Below, in pieces: positions 16,281-24,900 of a stretch of DNA of 39,488 bases (positions within the stretch are counted from its first letter, which is position 1; each line of letters begins with the position of its first letter). A program made the position numbers and the translations under genes. Origin of the DNA: an uncultured Lachnospiraceae bacterium (GTDB taxonomy: Bacteria; Bacillota; Clostridia; Lachnospirales; Lachnospiraceae); contig CAJUSO010000031.1 of the NCBI GenBank assembly GCA_910588965.1, positions 1 through 39,488 on the forward strand, in the 5' to 3' direction. A model generated the notes under the pieces. It was not told the DNA's origin and did no database searches. It saw nothing but the letters and a program-made list of their open reading frames with translations.

Positions 16281-17633
16281 CTATGGTTCCCATCCTTCCA
16301 TTCTCCTTTGCACCTCTGGGGAGATAAGCTGCGGGCCTAGGAAGTCCGAAAGGCCAAGCCCTTCTTCCGTCAAGGTGAGGTAATCCGAATGCCCCTGCCG
16401 GGTAAATTGGGCGTAGCCTTGGCTGGCCCAAACCTGCAGCAGCGGAAAGTCCCTGGCGGGGTCTGAGCCGAAATGCCCCTGATACTGCTGGATGTTAATC
16501 CCAGGCCGGATGAACAGGTGGCGGATAACATAACGGCGTTTCCTTTCTTCTTGGGATAACAGCATCCCGTGCGTAATCTGTGTATAGTCCTCCGTACCCA
16601 TAAACCGTTCCAGCTGGCGTAGGCATCCCTGGCTGGTGACGGCGTAAGGGGTACAGAAATGCAGGTTCCCAAGATAGCTTCTCCCGCCGCAGCCCAAGGC
16701 CAGGGAGGAGCCAAATCCGCACTCAGAAAAGGGACGCTGTCCTTTGGCCTGCTGTGCCTGGGGCGTTATTTTTACGAACCTGCGCATGGAATCCTGCCGA
16801 TAGCCTTCGCTTTTTAGGAAGGCGGAGGCCTCCAGGTATTGGAGGTAAGCAGGATGCACGCCTGCAGAGGGGCTGGCCGGTGCGGCAGCCTGCGGCCCGC
16901 TTTTGGGAGGGGCCTGTACAAGCCATGCCCCATGCTTAAGGTACAGCGGATAGAGGAAGATTTCATCTGGCGCAAAGGAAAGGGCTTCCCTTAGGGAAGA
17001 GAGGAGGCTTTCTATGGACTGCCCAGGGATGCCATAGATAAAATCCACATTGGTGCAGGGAAAACCAAAGGATTTCAGGAGGCCGAGGGCCTCCCTTGCC
17101 TTCCTGGCGCTATGGCGCCGCCCCAGGGTTTTCAGTTCCTGCTCAGAAAAACTCTGTATGCCCATGCTGACCCTGGCGGCGCCTGCTTCCCTGAGGATAT
17201 GCAGCTTTTCCCTGGTTGTCTGGTTTGGCGCTGTCTCAATGGCCAGCCCCTTGCCCTTATCCGATGGGAAATAGGCTTCCAATATGCCAAACATGCGCAC
17301 AAGAAGCCCTTCTGGCAGCAGGAGGGGCGTGCCCCCGCCGATGGATACTTCCAAGAAGCTGGGGCGGAAGGCGGACAGCGTATCCTGGTATTGCCTGGCC
17401 TGGCGTTCTACGGCGTCCAGGTAGCGGGCAAATACAGGCGGCGCCTGCCCAGTGACGGAAAAAAGGTTGCAGTAGCCGCATTTTGTCTGGCAGAAAGGGA
17501 TATGGAGGTATAGGCCGTGCCCGCTGCCGGACATGCAGTGGGCATAGCTTTCCAAGGATATGCCTGTTAGGGGGCGGTATGCGGTCTTATGCGGGTAGCT
17601 GTACATATATTGGATGTAAGGGTTCATAAACAT
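16281..17633 (-). CDS. STM4012-family radical SAM protein (HemW/HemN-like)
   Basis: 450 residues with the coproporphyrinogen-oxidase-like radical SAM motif HIPFCQTKCGYCNLFS (C48-x3-C52-x2-C55), the glycine-rich SIGGGTPLLL segment, ETAPNQTT, RVSMGIQSFSEQELKTLGR and a C-terminal HemN-type region (~350-440). The start is the first ATG, preceded by AAGGAG. The family sits beside HemW by sequence, but the operon partners show it is the STM4012 subfamily and not a haem gene; its substrate is unknown. It lies 8 bp after the STM4013-like gene. Two radical SAM enzymes in one five-gene operon imply either two successive modifications or a relay. Confidence 0.85.
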   Translation of the reverse strand: MFMNPYIQYMYSYPHKTAYRPLTGISLESYAHCMSGSGHGLYLHIPFCQTKCGYCNLFSVTGQAPPVFARYLDAVERQARQYQDTLSAFRPSFLEVSIGGGTPLLLPEGLLVRMFGILEAYFPSDKGKGLAIETAPNQTTREKLHILREAGAARVSMGIQSFSEQELKTLGRRHSARKAREALGLLKSFGFPCTNVDFIYGIPGQSIESLLSSLREALSFAPDEIFLYPLYLKHGAWLVQAPPKSGPQAAAPASPSAGVHPAYLQYLEASAFLKSEGYRQDSMRRFVKITPQAQQAKGQRPFSECGFGSSLALGCGGRSYLGNLHFCTPYAVTSQGCLRQLERFMGTEDYTQITHGMLLSQEERKRRYVIRHLFIRPGINIQQYQGHFGSDPARDFPLLQVWASQGYAQFTRQGHSDYLTLTEEGLGLSDFLGPQLISPEVQRRMEGWEP

Positions 17634-17641
17634 GGCGCTCC

Positions 17642-18523
17642 TTATAGGAAAAAATGCTTATAGGGGACGGTATTGACAAGGGGGTGGTTGATGCCGTGGA
17701 AGTGGCAGCCATCTTCCCCATAGCAGGTTCCGTGGTCCGAACAGCAGATAACAAAGGCGCCCCCCCGTTGGCTTTTCCATCCTGCGAACAGGCGCCCCAA
17801 TTCCCCGTCCACATAACGGAGCGCTGCCGCATGGCTCTCTATGGTATCCTGGGACGCGCCTTCCAGGTAGAAATAATTGGGGTAGTGGATGGCGTCCACA
17901 TTGAGGTACAGGAAGATTTTCTTTTCAGGCGGCTCCTTAGCGGCTTTCCTTAACAGGAAATCTACCTGGTTTTTCGTGCTGTCCTTTACCGGGCAGGCAA
18001 AAGAGGGGTTCCAGTAGCTTTTTTGGAAATAGCTTGGGAATACCTTCCCTAAATCGGAACGCTTGTCAAAAAAGGACACGCCGCCCACGCACCAGGTATC
18101 ATAGCCGTCTTTGGCGAGCCCTTCCATAATAGTGCTGCCCGAGAAGCTGTAAGCGCCTTTGGGGGCTTTTTTCCCAAGGCCGATAGAGGACGGGAAAAAT
18201 AAAAGTTCCCTGTCCGCCACATGCTTGGCGTTGCAGCGGCAAGGCAGGAAGCCTGCGAACATGGCGTGGTGGGAAGGCCAGGTAAAGTTCCCAGGAGCCT
18301 GGCATTTCTCCCATGGGCCGTATTGGCCTAGCACAGGGGTCCTCCCAGCGGCTTCTTCCTGGGCGGCCACATCATAGCGGAGGGTATCCAGGCAGAGGAA
18401 CAGGATATCGGTCACGCCAACCACCTGCGCCATGTCTACGGTAGGCGCTTCTTTTTCCAGTGGAGGGGCAAACAGGCGCAGGGGGACTTCATCTGCCGCT
18501 GTTTCTTGGTTCGGGTTGCTCAT
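17642..18523 (-). CDS. STM4013/SEN3800-family hydrolase (alkaline phosphatase superfamily)
   Basis: 293 residues with metal-site features of the sulfatase/alkaline phosphatase superfamily: FLCLDTLRYDVA (Asp46), a putative nucleophile Thr81 in GNFTWPSHHAMFAG, NVDAIHYPNYFY, the SDHGTCYGEDG segment (Asp263, His264) and HGINH (His276, His280). No signal peptide is present, so it should act in the cytoplasm, unlike most sulfatases. The start ATG lies inside the end of the upstream gene (35-bp overlap) and has its own GGAGGAG site. A metal-dependent phospho- or sulfo-ester hydrolase or transferase is inferred; the substrate is unknown. Confidence 0.83.
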   Translation of the reverse strand: MSNPNQETAADEVPLRLFAPPLEKEAPTVDMAQVVGVTDILFLCLDTLRYDVAAQEEAAGRTPVLGQYGPWEKCQAPGNFTWPSHHAMFAGFLPCRCNAKHVADRELLFFPSSIGLGKKAPKGAYSFSGSTIMEGLAKDGYDTWCVGGVSFFDKRSDLGKVFPSYFQKSYWNPSFACPVKDSTKNQVDFLLRKAAKEPPEKKIFLYLNVDAIHYPNYFYLEGASQDTIESHAAALRYVDGELGRLFAGWKSQRGGAFVICCSDHGTCYGEDGCHFHGINHPLVNTVPYKHFFL

Positions 18524-19619
18524 TTTTTTCTCCTCCCATTCGTTTTAAGATTTCCGCCTGGCGGCGGTAGATGGTATTTTCCTGGTAAATGTCTTGGTAA
18601 ATCAAGTCGCCTTGGCTGTTCATCTCAATCACCCGGGGGGTTAGGCTCCCCTTTTCTAACAGGATGTCAATGCCTGCGCTTGTAAGCCCAGGATAGGCTT
18701 CCATAGCTTTTAGGCAGACGCCTGCGGCCGCATCCAGCACAGAGGCTGGGAGCTTAAGCGCCTCAATGGCCAGAGGGCGGTTATTGAGCTGCAGGTTGGT
18801 GATTGGCCCCTGGGAGAGCCTGGCCAGCAGGTAATCCAGCTGGCCGTCCTGCACCACGGCGCGCAGGTCATAAGCATATCCCTGGTACTGGGCTTTGGCG
18901 TACCAACGCTCAATGACGCAATCCATCCCTAGGAGCTGCCCCAGCAGGGGAAGGATTTCAGACGCCAAGGAGAAGCGGCGCAGGCGTTTGGTATGGACAA
19001 GCCCCTTTTGGGGATGTTCCATGGCGCAGGTATAAAGAGCCATCCGCCCGCTGCGCTTCTGCCATCGGAATGCGGACACGCCTGCCGCCCCGGAACCGTT
19101 GACGGGTTTGATAAATACCTGGGAAATGCCAGTGCGCTCCATAAGGCTTAATAGCTGCGCTGCATCCTCTAAGATAGGGAGGACGGGGGGATCCTGTCCC
19201 CCTGGCATGGCTGCGGGGAAAACGTCCCTGCAGCCGGCAGGCCGGGTTTTGGCCAGGAGCTCTGTCACAGGAAGCCCGGCACAGCGGAGGGTTTCCTTGC
19301 ACCGTGCCTTATCCAGCAGGGCGGCAATGGCAGCAGGGTGGTTGAAAAACCGTATGTTGCAGGCTTCTGCCGCCTGCGCCAGCCGCCCTAACTGGTTTTT
19401 GTAGCTTTCAGAAAGGCTTCCCAATTCCTTCAGCGTACAGCTATCCCATAGGGGCGGGTCGATTTTTAGGAGGCTGCCATCCAGGGCAAAAGCCTCCAAC
19501 GGTTCCCGCCAGTTTTCCCAGCTTAGGACGGAAAGGGGCAGCCCGGCCTGCGCTGCCGCCTGGGTGAAGTACTGCGCCCGCTTTGTGTTGGGGTTCCCTA
19601 ACAGGGCTGCCCGCCTCAT
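18489..19619 (-). CDS. STM4014-family ATP-grasp protein
   Basis: 376 residues. The N-terminus MRRAALLGNPNTKRAQYF is typical of the family. An ATP-grasp fold follows: residues ~95-120 (LLDKARCKETLRCAGLPV), Lys171 and a glycine loop in VFIKPVNGSGAAGVSAF, ERWY around residue 235, and the metal-binding GIDILLEKG...RVIEMNSQGDL near 325-345. ATP-grasp enzymes join a carboxylate to an amine, thiol or other nucleophile through an acyl phosphate, and several make or modify peptides; the substrate here is unknown. Its ATG overlaps the stop of the STM4015-like gene by 4 bp, so the two are translationally coupled. Confidence 0.83.
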   Translation of the reverse strand: MRRAALLGNPNTKRAQYFTQAAAQAGLPLSVLSWENWREPLEAFALDGSLLKIDPPLWDSCTLKELGSLSESYKNQLGRLAQAAEACNIRFFNHPAAIAALLDKARCKETLRCAGLPVTELLAKTRPAGCRDVFPAAMPGGQDPPVLPILEDAAQLLSLMERTGISQVFIKPVNGSGAAGVSAFRWQKRSGRMALYTCAMEHPQKGLVHTKRLRRFSLASEILPLLGQLLGMDCVIERWYAKAQYQGYAYDLRAVVQDGQLDYLLARLSQGPITNLQLNNRPLAIEALKLPASVLDAAAGVCLKAMEAYPGLTSAGIDILLEKGSLTPRVIEMNSQGDLIYQDIYQENTIYRRQAEILKRMGGEKNEQPEPRNSGR

Positions 19620-20491
19620 TCGGTCAGCATGGCATCTAGGTAATATTTGCCATTGTATTTGGAAGGCTGGTTACGTTCGGAGACGTCCGCCTCAATAGGC
19701 AGCTGCGCTATCTTCTTGGCCATCTCTTCCGAAAGGTAATTGTAATGGGCGTCCAGCTTTCGGATATTTGGGTAGGCGGGGAGTTTTTCCAAGAGGGCTT
19801 CGCCGCCTTTGTCTGTCAAGGTGCCGTTGGAGAAATCCAGCGTATGGAGCTGCTTCATATATTTGCTGTCCAAGACGGCCAGTGTCAGCTCGTCCTGTAT
19901 CTCGCTGTCCGTAATCCCAAGGTAAGTAAGGTTGGGGAAATCTGATTGGGCGAGGAGGGATTTTATGGTGCCGGCGTCCCCGTCAAAGCCATAATCTTCA
20001 ATGCCGATATAAAGGAGCAGCTTCTTTAGGTTTGGGAACTTTGCCTCCTGGATTTGCTGGATGACATCCTGGGGAAGGCCGCCGCAGATAATCACCAGGG
20101 ATTCTAAGTTTTCATGGCAGGCCTGCCCTAGGCTCAGGTCCATGCTGCCCTTGATGGTGAGCTCCTTTAGCTGGGGCATGGCAGCCCACAGTTTGCTGTA
20201 ATCTCCCTGCATGATCCAGGATACTTCGCATTCCTCATAGTCCATGTCGCCGATAAACAGGCTTTTGATATGGGAAAATTCCTGGGCATGCTCTACAATC
20301 CCGTCTATGATAGCCTGGCATTCTTCTTCCCAGGAGCCGCCCCAGTCCCCAATGACAATCCCAGTTAGCCCTGGGAAATCCGGGTCAGACAAAATGTCCC
20401 CGACCATGGTGCCTGCGTTTTTGCCGCCTTCTTCGTGCTGCCCGTAATCATAGGAGTATTTCTTTACTGCTGTGTTCGTTCCAGATTCCAT
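19616..20491 (-). CDS. STM4015-family leucine-rich-repeat protein
   Basis: 291 residues, first gene of the operon, with AAGGAGG just before the ATG. There is no signal peptide. From ~residue 70 to 270 it has irregular leucine-rich repeats: FIGDMDYEECEVSWIMQGDY, LKELTIKGSMDLSLG, LESLVIICGGLPQDVI, LTYLGITDSEIQDE, LHTLDFSNGTLTDKGGEALL and IRKLDAHYNYLSEEM. These match the family pattern I recall for STM4015 (the EECEISWI.QGDYS block and the NYLS block). The LRR surface suggests a protein- or substrate-binding scaffold for the enzymes encoded downstream; that is inference. No catalytic motif was seen. Confidence 0.83.
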   Translation of the reverse strand: MESGTNTAVKKYSYDYGQHEEGGKNAGTMVGDILSDPDFPGLTGIVIGDWGGSWEEECQAIIDGIVEHAQEFSHIKSLFIGDMDYEECEVSWIMQGDYSKLWAAMPQLKELTIKGSMDLSLGQACHENLESLVIICGGLPQDVIQQIQEAKFPNLKKLLLYIGIEDYGFDGDAGTIKSLLAQSDFPNLTYLGITDSEIQDELTLAVLDSKYMKQLHTLDFSNGTLTDKGGEALLEKLPAYPNIRKLDAHYNYLSEEMAKKIAQLPIEADVSERNQPSKYNGKYYLDAMLTE

Positions 20492-20566
20492 AGGGATACC
20501 TCCTTAAAAAGTGATATTTGCGTTTCCCCCTGTGCATGAAAGGGTGCAGGGAGGGGGGATGATAAT

Positions 20567-20595
20567 ATTTTACTCCTGCTTATCTAGATTTTCAA
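20567..20595 (-). promoter_or_regulatory. Promoter of the STM4015-STM4011-like operon
   Basis: On the minus strand, TTGAAA (20590-20595), a 17-bp spacer and TAAAAT (20567-20572), reading toward the operon and 75 bp from its first start codon. Confidence 0.7.
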
Positions 20596-20608
20596 GGGCA
20601 GGTTCATC

Positions 20609-20637
20609 TTGACAAGCATCCATGCATATGATATCCT
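20609..20637 (+). promoter_or_regulatory. Promoter of the NiCo riboswitch and cation exporter gene
   Basis: TTGACA (20609-20614), a 17-bp spacer and TATCCT (20632-20637). It is back-to-back with the minus-strand operon promoter, only 13 bp apart at their -35 boxes, and sits 40 bp before the riboswitch core. Confidence 0.75.
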
Positions 20638-20670
20638 ACAAGAAGCCTTTGCACTGCATATAAATCTACA

Positions 20671-20757
20671 GTACAAACTGAGCAGGCCGTGGCCTTATGC
20701 CATGGAGTCGGGTCACGTCAGTGACAGTGGAACCGTCCATCCACGGGACAGTAGTTG
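20671..20757 (+). ncRNA. NiCo (czcD) riboswitch
   Basis: The leader of the cation exporter gene carries the conserved blocks of this class in order: ACTGAGCAGGC (20677-20687), a helix CGTGGCC..GCCATGG, a GTCGGGTCAC..GTGACAGTGG segment, and the closing CCACGGGACAGT (20741-20752). They match my memory of the structurally characterised NiCo aptamer, which contains ACUGAGCAGGC, GCCGGGCUGCG and GUGGGACAGU. The class binds Co(II) or Ni(II) and usually prevents a terminator from forming. Consistent with that, CCACG (20741-20745) can pair instead with CGTGG (20771-20775), just before a long T run at 20778-20784. No covariance search was run. Confidence 0.88.
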
Positions 20758-20767
20758 CTAATACTGA

Positions 20768-20786
20768 TTTCGTGGGTGTTTTTTTA
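20768..20786 (+). terminator. Alternative terminator of the NiCo riboswitch (3' half and T tract)
   Basis: TTTCGTGGGTG followed by TTTTTTT. The CGTGG can pair with CCACG in the last aptamer helix, which would give mutually exclusive structures: aptamer with metal bound (read-through) or terminator without metal. The stem is short, so the exact pairing is uncertain. Confidence 0.6.
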
Positions 20787-20864
20787 TTCTTTTTTCTGCA
20801 TTCGCACAAGAACCCACATATATTTGGTGCCATAGAGCTATCTTAAATTTTGGAGGTAACTGAT

Positions 20865-21779
20865 ATGGAAGAAAACAGGAGAATGGATGGGGATGCATTC
20901 CAAAAAGCAGCAAACAGGGTATCTGTGGTTACAATTATTGGGAATGTGGCCTTATCGGTAATGAAGCTTGCTGCAGGCATCTTGGCCAAGTCAAACGCTA
21001 TGGTCAGCGACGCCGTGCATTCTGCATCGGATGTGTTCAGCACCGTTGTGGTGATGGTGGGCATCCGGCTGGCAGCAAAGGAATCAGACAAGGAACATCC
21101 CTATGGCCATGAAAGGCTGGAATGTGTCGCCGCAATGTTATTGGCAATGGTGCTTTTTGTCACAGGGCTTGGCATCGGTGTGGAAGCAGCCAAGGACATT
21201 GCCAGCGGGGATTATGCTAAGCTGCAGGTGCCAGGCGCCTTAGCGATGGCGGCGGCAGTAGTTTCGGTTGCCAGCAAGGAGGCCATGTACTGGTACACAA
21301 GGTTTTATGCCAAAAAAATAGATTCCAGCGCATTGATGGCAGATGCATGGCATCACCGTTCCGACGCCTTTTCCTCCATCGGCGCTTTGGTAGGGATTGG
21401 GGGCGCAAGGCTTGGGTTCCCGGTTATGGATTCCGCTGCCAGCCTGGTAATTTTTGTATTTATTGTGAAGGCTGCCTATGATATTTTTAAAGACGCCATG
21501 GATAAGATGGTAGACCATTCCTGTGACGAAGAGACAGAGCGGCAGATTTACGAGTGTGTCATGAGGAATGAAGAGGTGTTGGGGATTGATTTGCTGCAGA
21601 CCCGCATTTTTGGGGCCCGGATCTATGTGGACGTGGAAGTCCAGGTGGATGCCTCCTATACGTTGCAGGAAGCCCATGAGATAGCGGAATTGGTGCATGA
21701 GGAGATCGAGAAAGAATTTTCAAAGGTGAAGCATATTATGGTGCATGTGAACCCAAAATCTGTAAGGGCGGATGCCTGA
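20865..21779 (+). CDS. Cation diffusion facilitator exporter, likely cobalt/nickel/zinc
   Basis: A 304-residue CDF protein that exports divalent metals in exchange for protons. It has six predicted transmembrane helices and the two metal-binding HxxxD motifs, VHSASD (His52, Asp56) in TM2 and WHHRSD (His163, Asp167) in TM5, then a cytoplasmic C-terminal domain (~215-300: VLGIDLLQTRIFGARIYVDV). The start is the ATG after GGAGG (20852-20856), not the upstream TTG. Its NiCo riboswitch suggests it is induced by Co or Ni excess, whatever the transport range. It is divergent from the radical SAM operon, and the link between them is unknown. Confidence 0.94.
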   Translation: MEENRRMDGDAFQKAANRVSVVTIIGNVALSVMKLAAGILAKSNAMVSDAVHSASDVFSTVVVMVGIRLAAKESDKEHPYGHERLECVAAMLLAMVLFVTGLGIGVEAAKDIASGDYAKLQVPGALAMAAAVVSVASKEAMYWYTRFYAKKIDSSALMADAWHHRSDAFSSIGALVGIGGARLGFPVMDSAASLVIFVFIVKAAYDIFKDAMDKMVDHSCDEETERQIYECVMRNEEVLGIDLLQTRIFGARIYVDVEVQVDASYTLQEAHEIAELVHEEIEKEFSKVKHIMVHVNPKSVRADA

Positions 21780-21857
21780 TGGGAAGCTGCGCTGCGGGAA
21801 GGGGCATAGCTGTAAAAACTAAAGACGCCATCTGTTTTTCTGCAAAAAATATATACT

Positions 21858-21886
21858 TTGTGGGAATGAAAGGAAAGGGATATTTT
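21858..21886 (+). promoter_or_regulatory. Possible promoter of the GH43 protein gene
   Basis: TTGTGG (21858-21863), a 17-bp spacer and TATTTT (21881-21886), about 100 bp before the start codon. A leader hairpin (GGAAGGC at 21919-21925 with GCCTTCC at 21955-21961) lies between the promoter and the ribosome-binding site. Confidence 0.45.
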
Positions 21887-21982
21887 GTTAAAATCAAAGA
21901 TATCTGATACAACATTCAGGAAGGCTCCAGAGCAACCATCACACATCCGCCGGGGCCTTCCGCATAAAAAGGAGGGTCTTTT

Positions 21983-24900
21983 ATGAAAAGAGCGCAGAGA
22001 AACGGATGGAAGAGGATATGCGCCATGCTGTTGGCGGCAGCCATGCTGATTACCATGATGCCGGCCGATGTGATGGCGGGCACCTCATCGGATCTGGGGG
22101 ATGGGACATTCCAAAACCCGGTGATTTATTCGGATGTGCCGGATATTGACATGATACGGGTGGGGGATGTTTATTACATGATCAGCACCACCATGCATTT
22201 ATCCCCAGGCTGCCCTGTCATGAAATCGACAGATTTGGTGAATTGGGAAATTGTGAATTATGTATTTGACAGGCTGGGTACGGACGATGCCATGAGCCTG
22301 CGTAACGGCAAGAGCATGTATGGGAACGGCCAGTGGGCCTCCAGCCTGCAGTACCATGACGGGACGTATTATGTGGCCTTTAATTCCAACACCACGGGAA
22401 AGGCATATATTTACACGACGGACGACATTGAGCGTGGTTCCTGGACAAAGCGGGAACTGGATGCAGCTTACCACGATATGGCGCTGTTTTTTGACGACAA
22501 TGGGAAGACTTACATACTCTATGGCGGGACACAGATCAAATGCGTGGAACTGAAAGAGGATCTTTCTGGCGCAAAGCCGGGGACAGAGGTAACCTTATTC
22601 AATTCTAATGCAGCAGGCGAGAAGGTAAACGCCAGTGGGAATGGATTTATCCTGGGCTATGAAGGAACCCATATCTTGAAAAAGGACGGCTATTACTATG
22701 TATTCAACATCTGCTGGCCGAATGGCGCAGGGCGTACGGAGGTCTGCCACAGGAGCAAGACATTCCCGACAACAGAATGGGAAAATGAAGTGATTTTACA
22801 GGCAAACTTCAGCAATTTTGGAACCAACGCCGGCGTAGCGCAGGGCGGGGTCATTGACACGCCAGACGGCAAATGGTATGGGTTCTTATTCCAGGACCAT
22901 GGGGCAGTCGGAAGGGTGCCTGTGCTGACAGACTGTACCTGGAAAGACGGGTGGCCCATGCTGGGGAAGGACGGCGACGGCAAGACGGTGGAAGCCGTGA
23001 TGCAGATCCCGGTTTCCGGTGGCAGCACGAAATCTATTGTAAAATCAGACGAATTCTATAATGACGCAGAGCACAGGGAATTTGCTGCAGCAAGCGGGAC
23101 GGCAGCAGCCCAGGCAGAGCCGGTATCCAGCGGGGCAGAAGCAGCCCCTCAGGCAGCGCCGGAAGCAGTGCCTGCTGCAGAGGATGAGCCGCAGGTGGAA
23201 ACCATAGAGCTTATCACAAACGGGAATTTTGAAAACGGCGCAGAAGGCTGGGAAGGCTTTGAGGGCGGTGCATTTGAGATTGTGGAAGAAGGCGGGAACC
23301 ATGTCATTAAGGTAAAGGAACGCAAGAACACTTCCTCCAGCGCCAAGCAGGATCTTTCCGGTAAGCTGAAAAAAGGCCAGGTATATAAGATTACCGGTAA
23401 GCTGAAATATGAGGTAGGGCCGGATACAAAGCCATTCCATGTAATGCTCCAGAATGGGCCGGACTATAAGTACCGTTCCCAGGCAGGCGTTATCAATGCC
23501 AAGAAAGGGGAATGGACAGAGTTTGCGTTAGAATATACGGCAGGGGATAAGGTGGACGGCAGCAATACATACCCGTTCAGCCCGACCCAGAATTATTTCT
23601 TTATTGAGACGCCATGGACAGCAAGCCCAGATGCAGAACAGGATATGATGGATTACTACCTGGACGATATTTCCATGACTTATGAGAAGAAAGCAGGGGA
23701 AGAAGAGAAGCCCCAGCCAGACGATTCTATCATTGAAATCATCGAAAACGGCGGCTTTGAAACAGGCGATACCTCCGGCTGGCAGGTGACCAGGACGGAA
23801 AAAGGCGAACTGGAAGCAACTTCTGAGGATAAAGCCAGCGGGGATTACAGCATCCATGCATTTAACCGCCAGAACTGCGGCGCAGGGCCTTGCCAGAATA
23901 TCAGCGGCAAGCTGAAGTTCGGTAAAACCTATACGATTTCCGGCAAGCTGAAATATACGTCAGGGCCGGCTACCAAACAGTTTTTTGTTACGATTGAGAA
24001 TGGGGACAATTACAACTGGCGCGAGAACCTGGTGTCTATCAATGCCAAGAAAGGGGAATGGACCAGCTTCAGCGGCACCTATACCGTGCATGACAAGAGC
24101 GAGCAGTTCCCCTTTGACCCCAACCAGAATTATATCTTCGTAGAAACCCCATGGTCTGCAAACCCGAATGCAGAAAATGACCTGATGGATTTCTATTTGG
24201 ATGATTTTTCCATGACGACAGAGTCTGACAATATGATTCAGAACGGCTCTTTTGAGAATGGCATTGAGCCATGGACGGGCATGGAAAACGCCAAGGTTGC
24301 AGTTACCAATGAAGAGGCGCAGGAAGGTTCTTCCAGCGCAGTGACGGCAGAGCGTACCGCATGTGCCCAGGGTCCCTGCCAGGATCTGAGCAATAAGATG
24401 ACGCCTGGCAACATTTATACCATTACAGCATACCTGAAATACAAGACAGGCCCAGACAACAAGAACTTTAACATGACAATCCAAAACGGGCCGGATTACC
24501 GTTACCGTTCCATTTTGGGCACAGTGTCTGCAGCAAAAGGCGAATGGACCAAACTGGAAGTGACCTATACCATGCCAGAAGACGCCATTTCCACCCAGAA
24601 CTATTTATTCTTTGAGACACCTTGGGTTGCCCAGCCTACAGCAGAGAATGACTTAATGGATTTCTATGTAGACAATGTAACCATGACAGAGCAGGTTCCA
24701 GATAAGAAGGTGGAAGAAGTCGGGGAAAACGATTACAATGGCTCCAACCTGGATTTGGTATGGCAGTGGAACCATAACCCCAACAACAACTACTGGTCCC
24801 TGACAGACCGGAGCGGCTGGCTGCGCCTGACGACAGGAAGCAAGGCCAACAGCATTTTAGAAGCCAGGAACACACTGACCCAGCGTACTTATGGGCCGAC

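Noticed and set aside
16281..17633. HemW or HemN for haem synthesis
   Set aside because: The radical SAM core is similar, but the operon partners and order match STM4012, and no haem gene is nearby.
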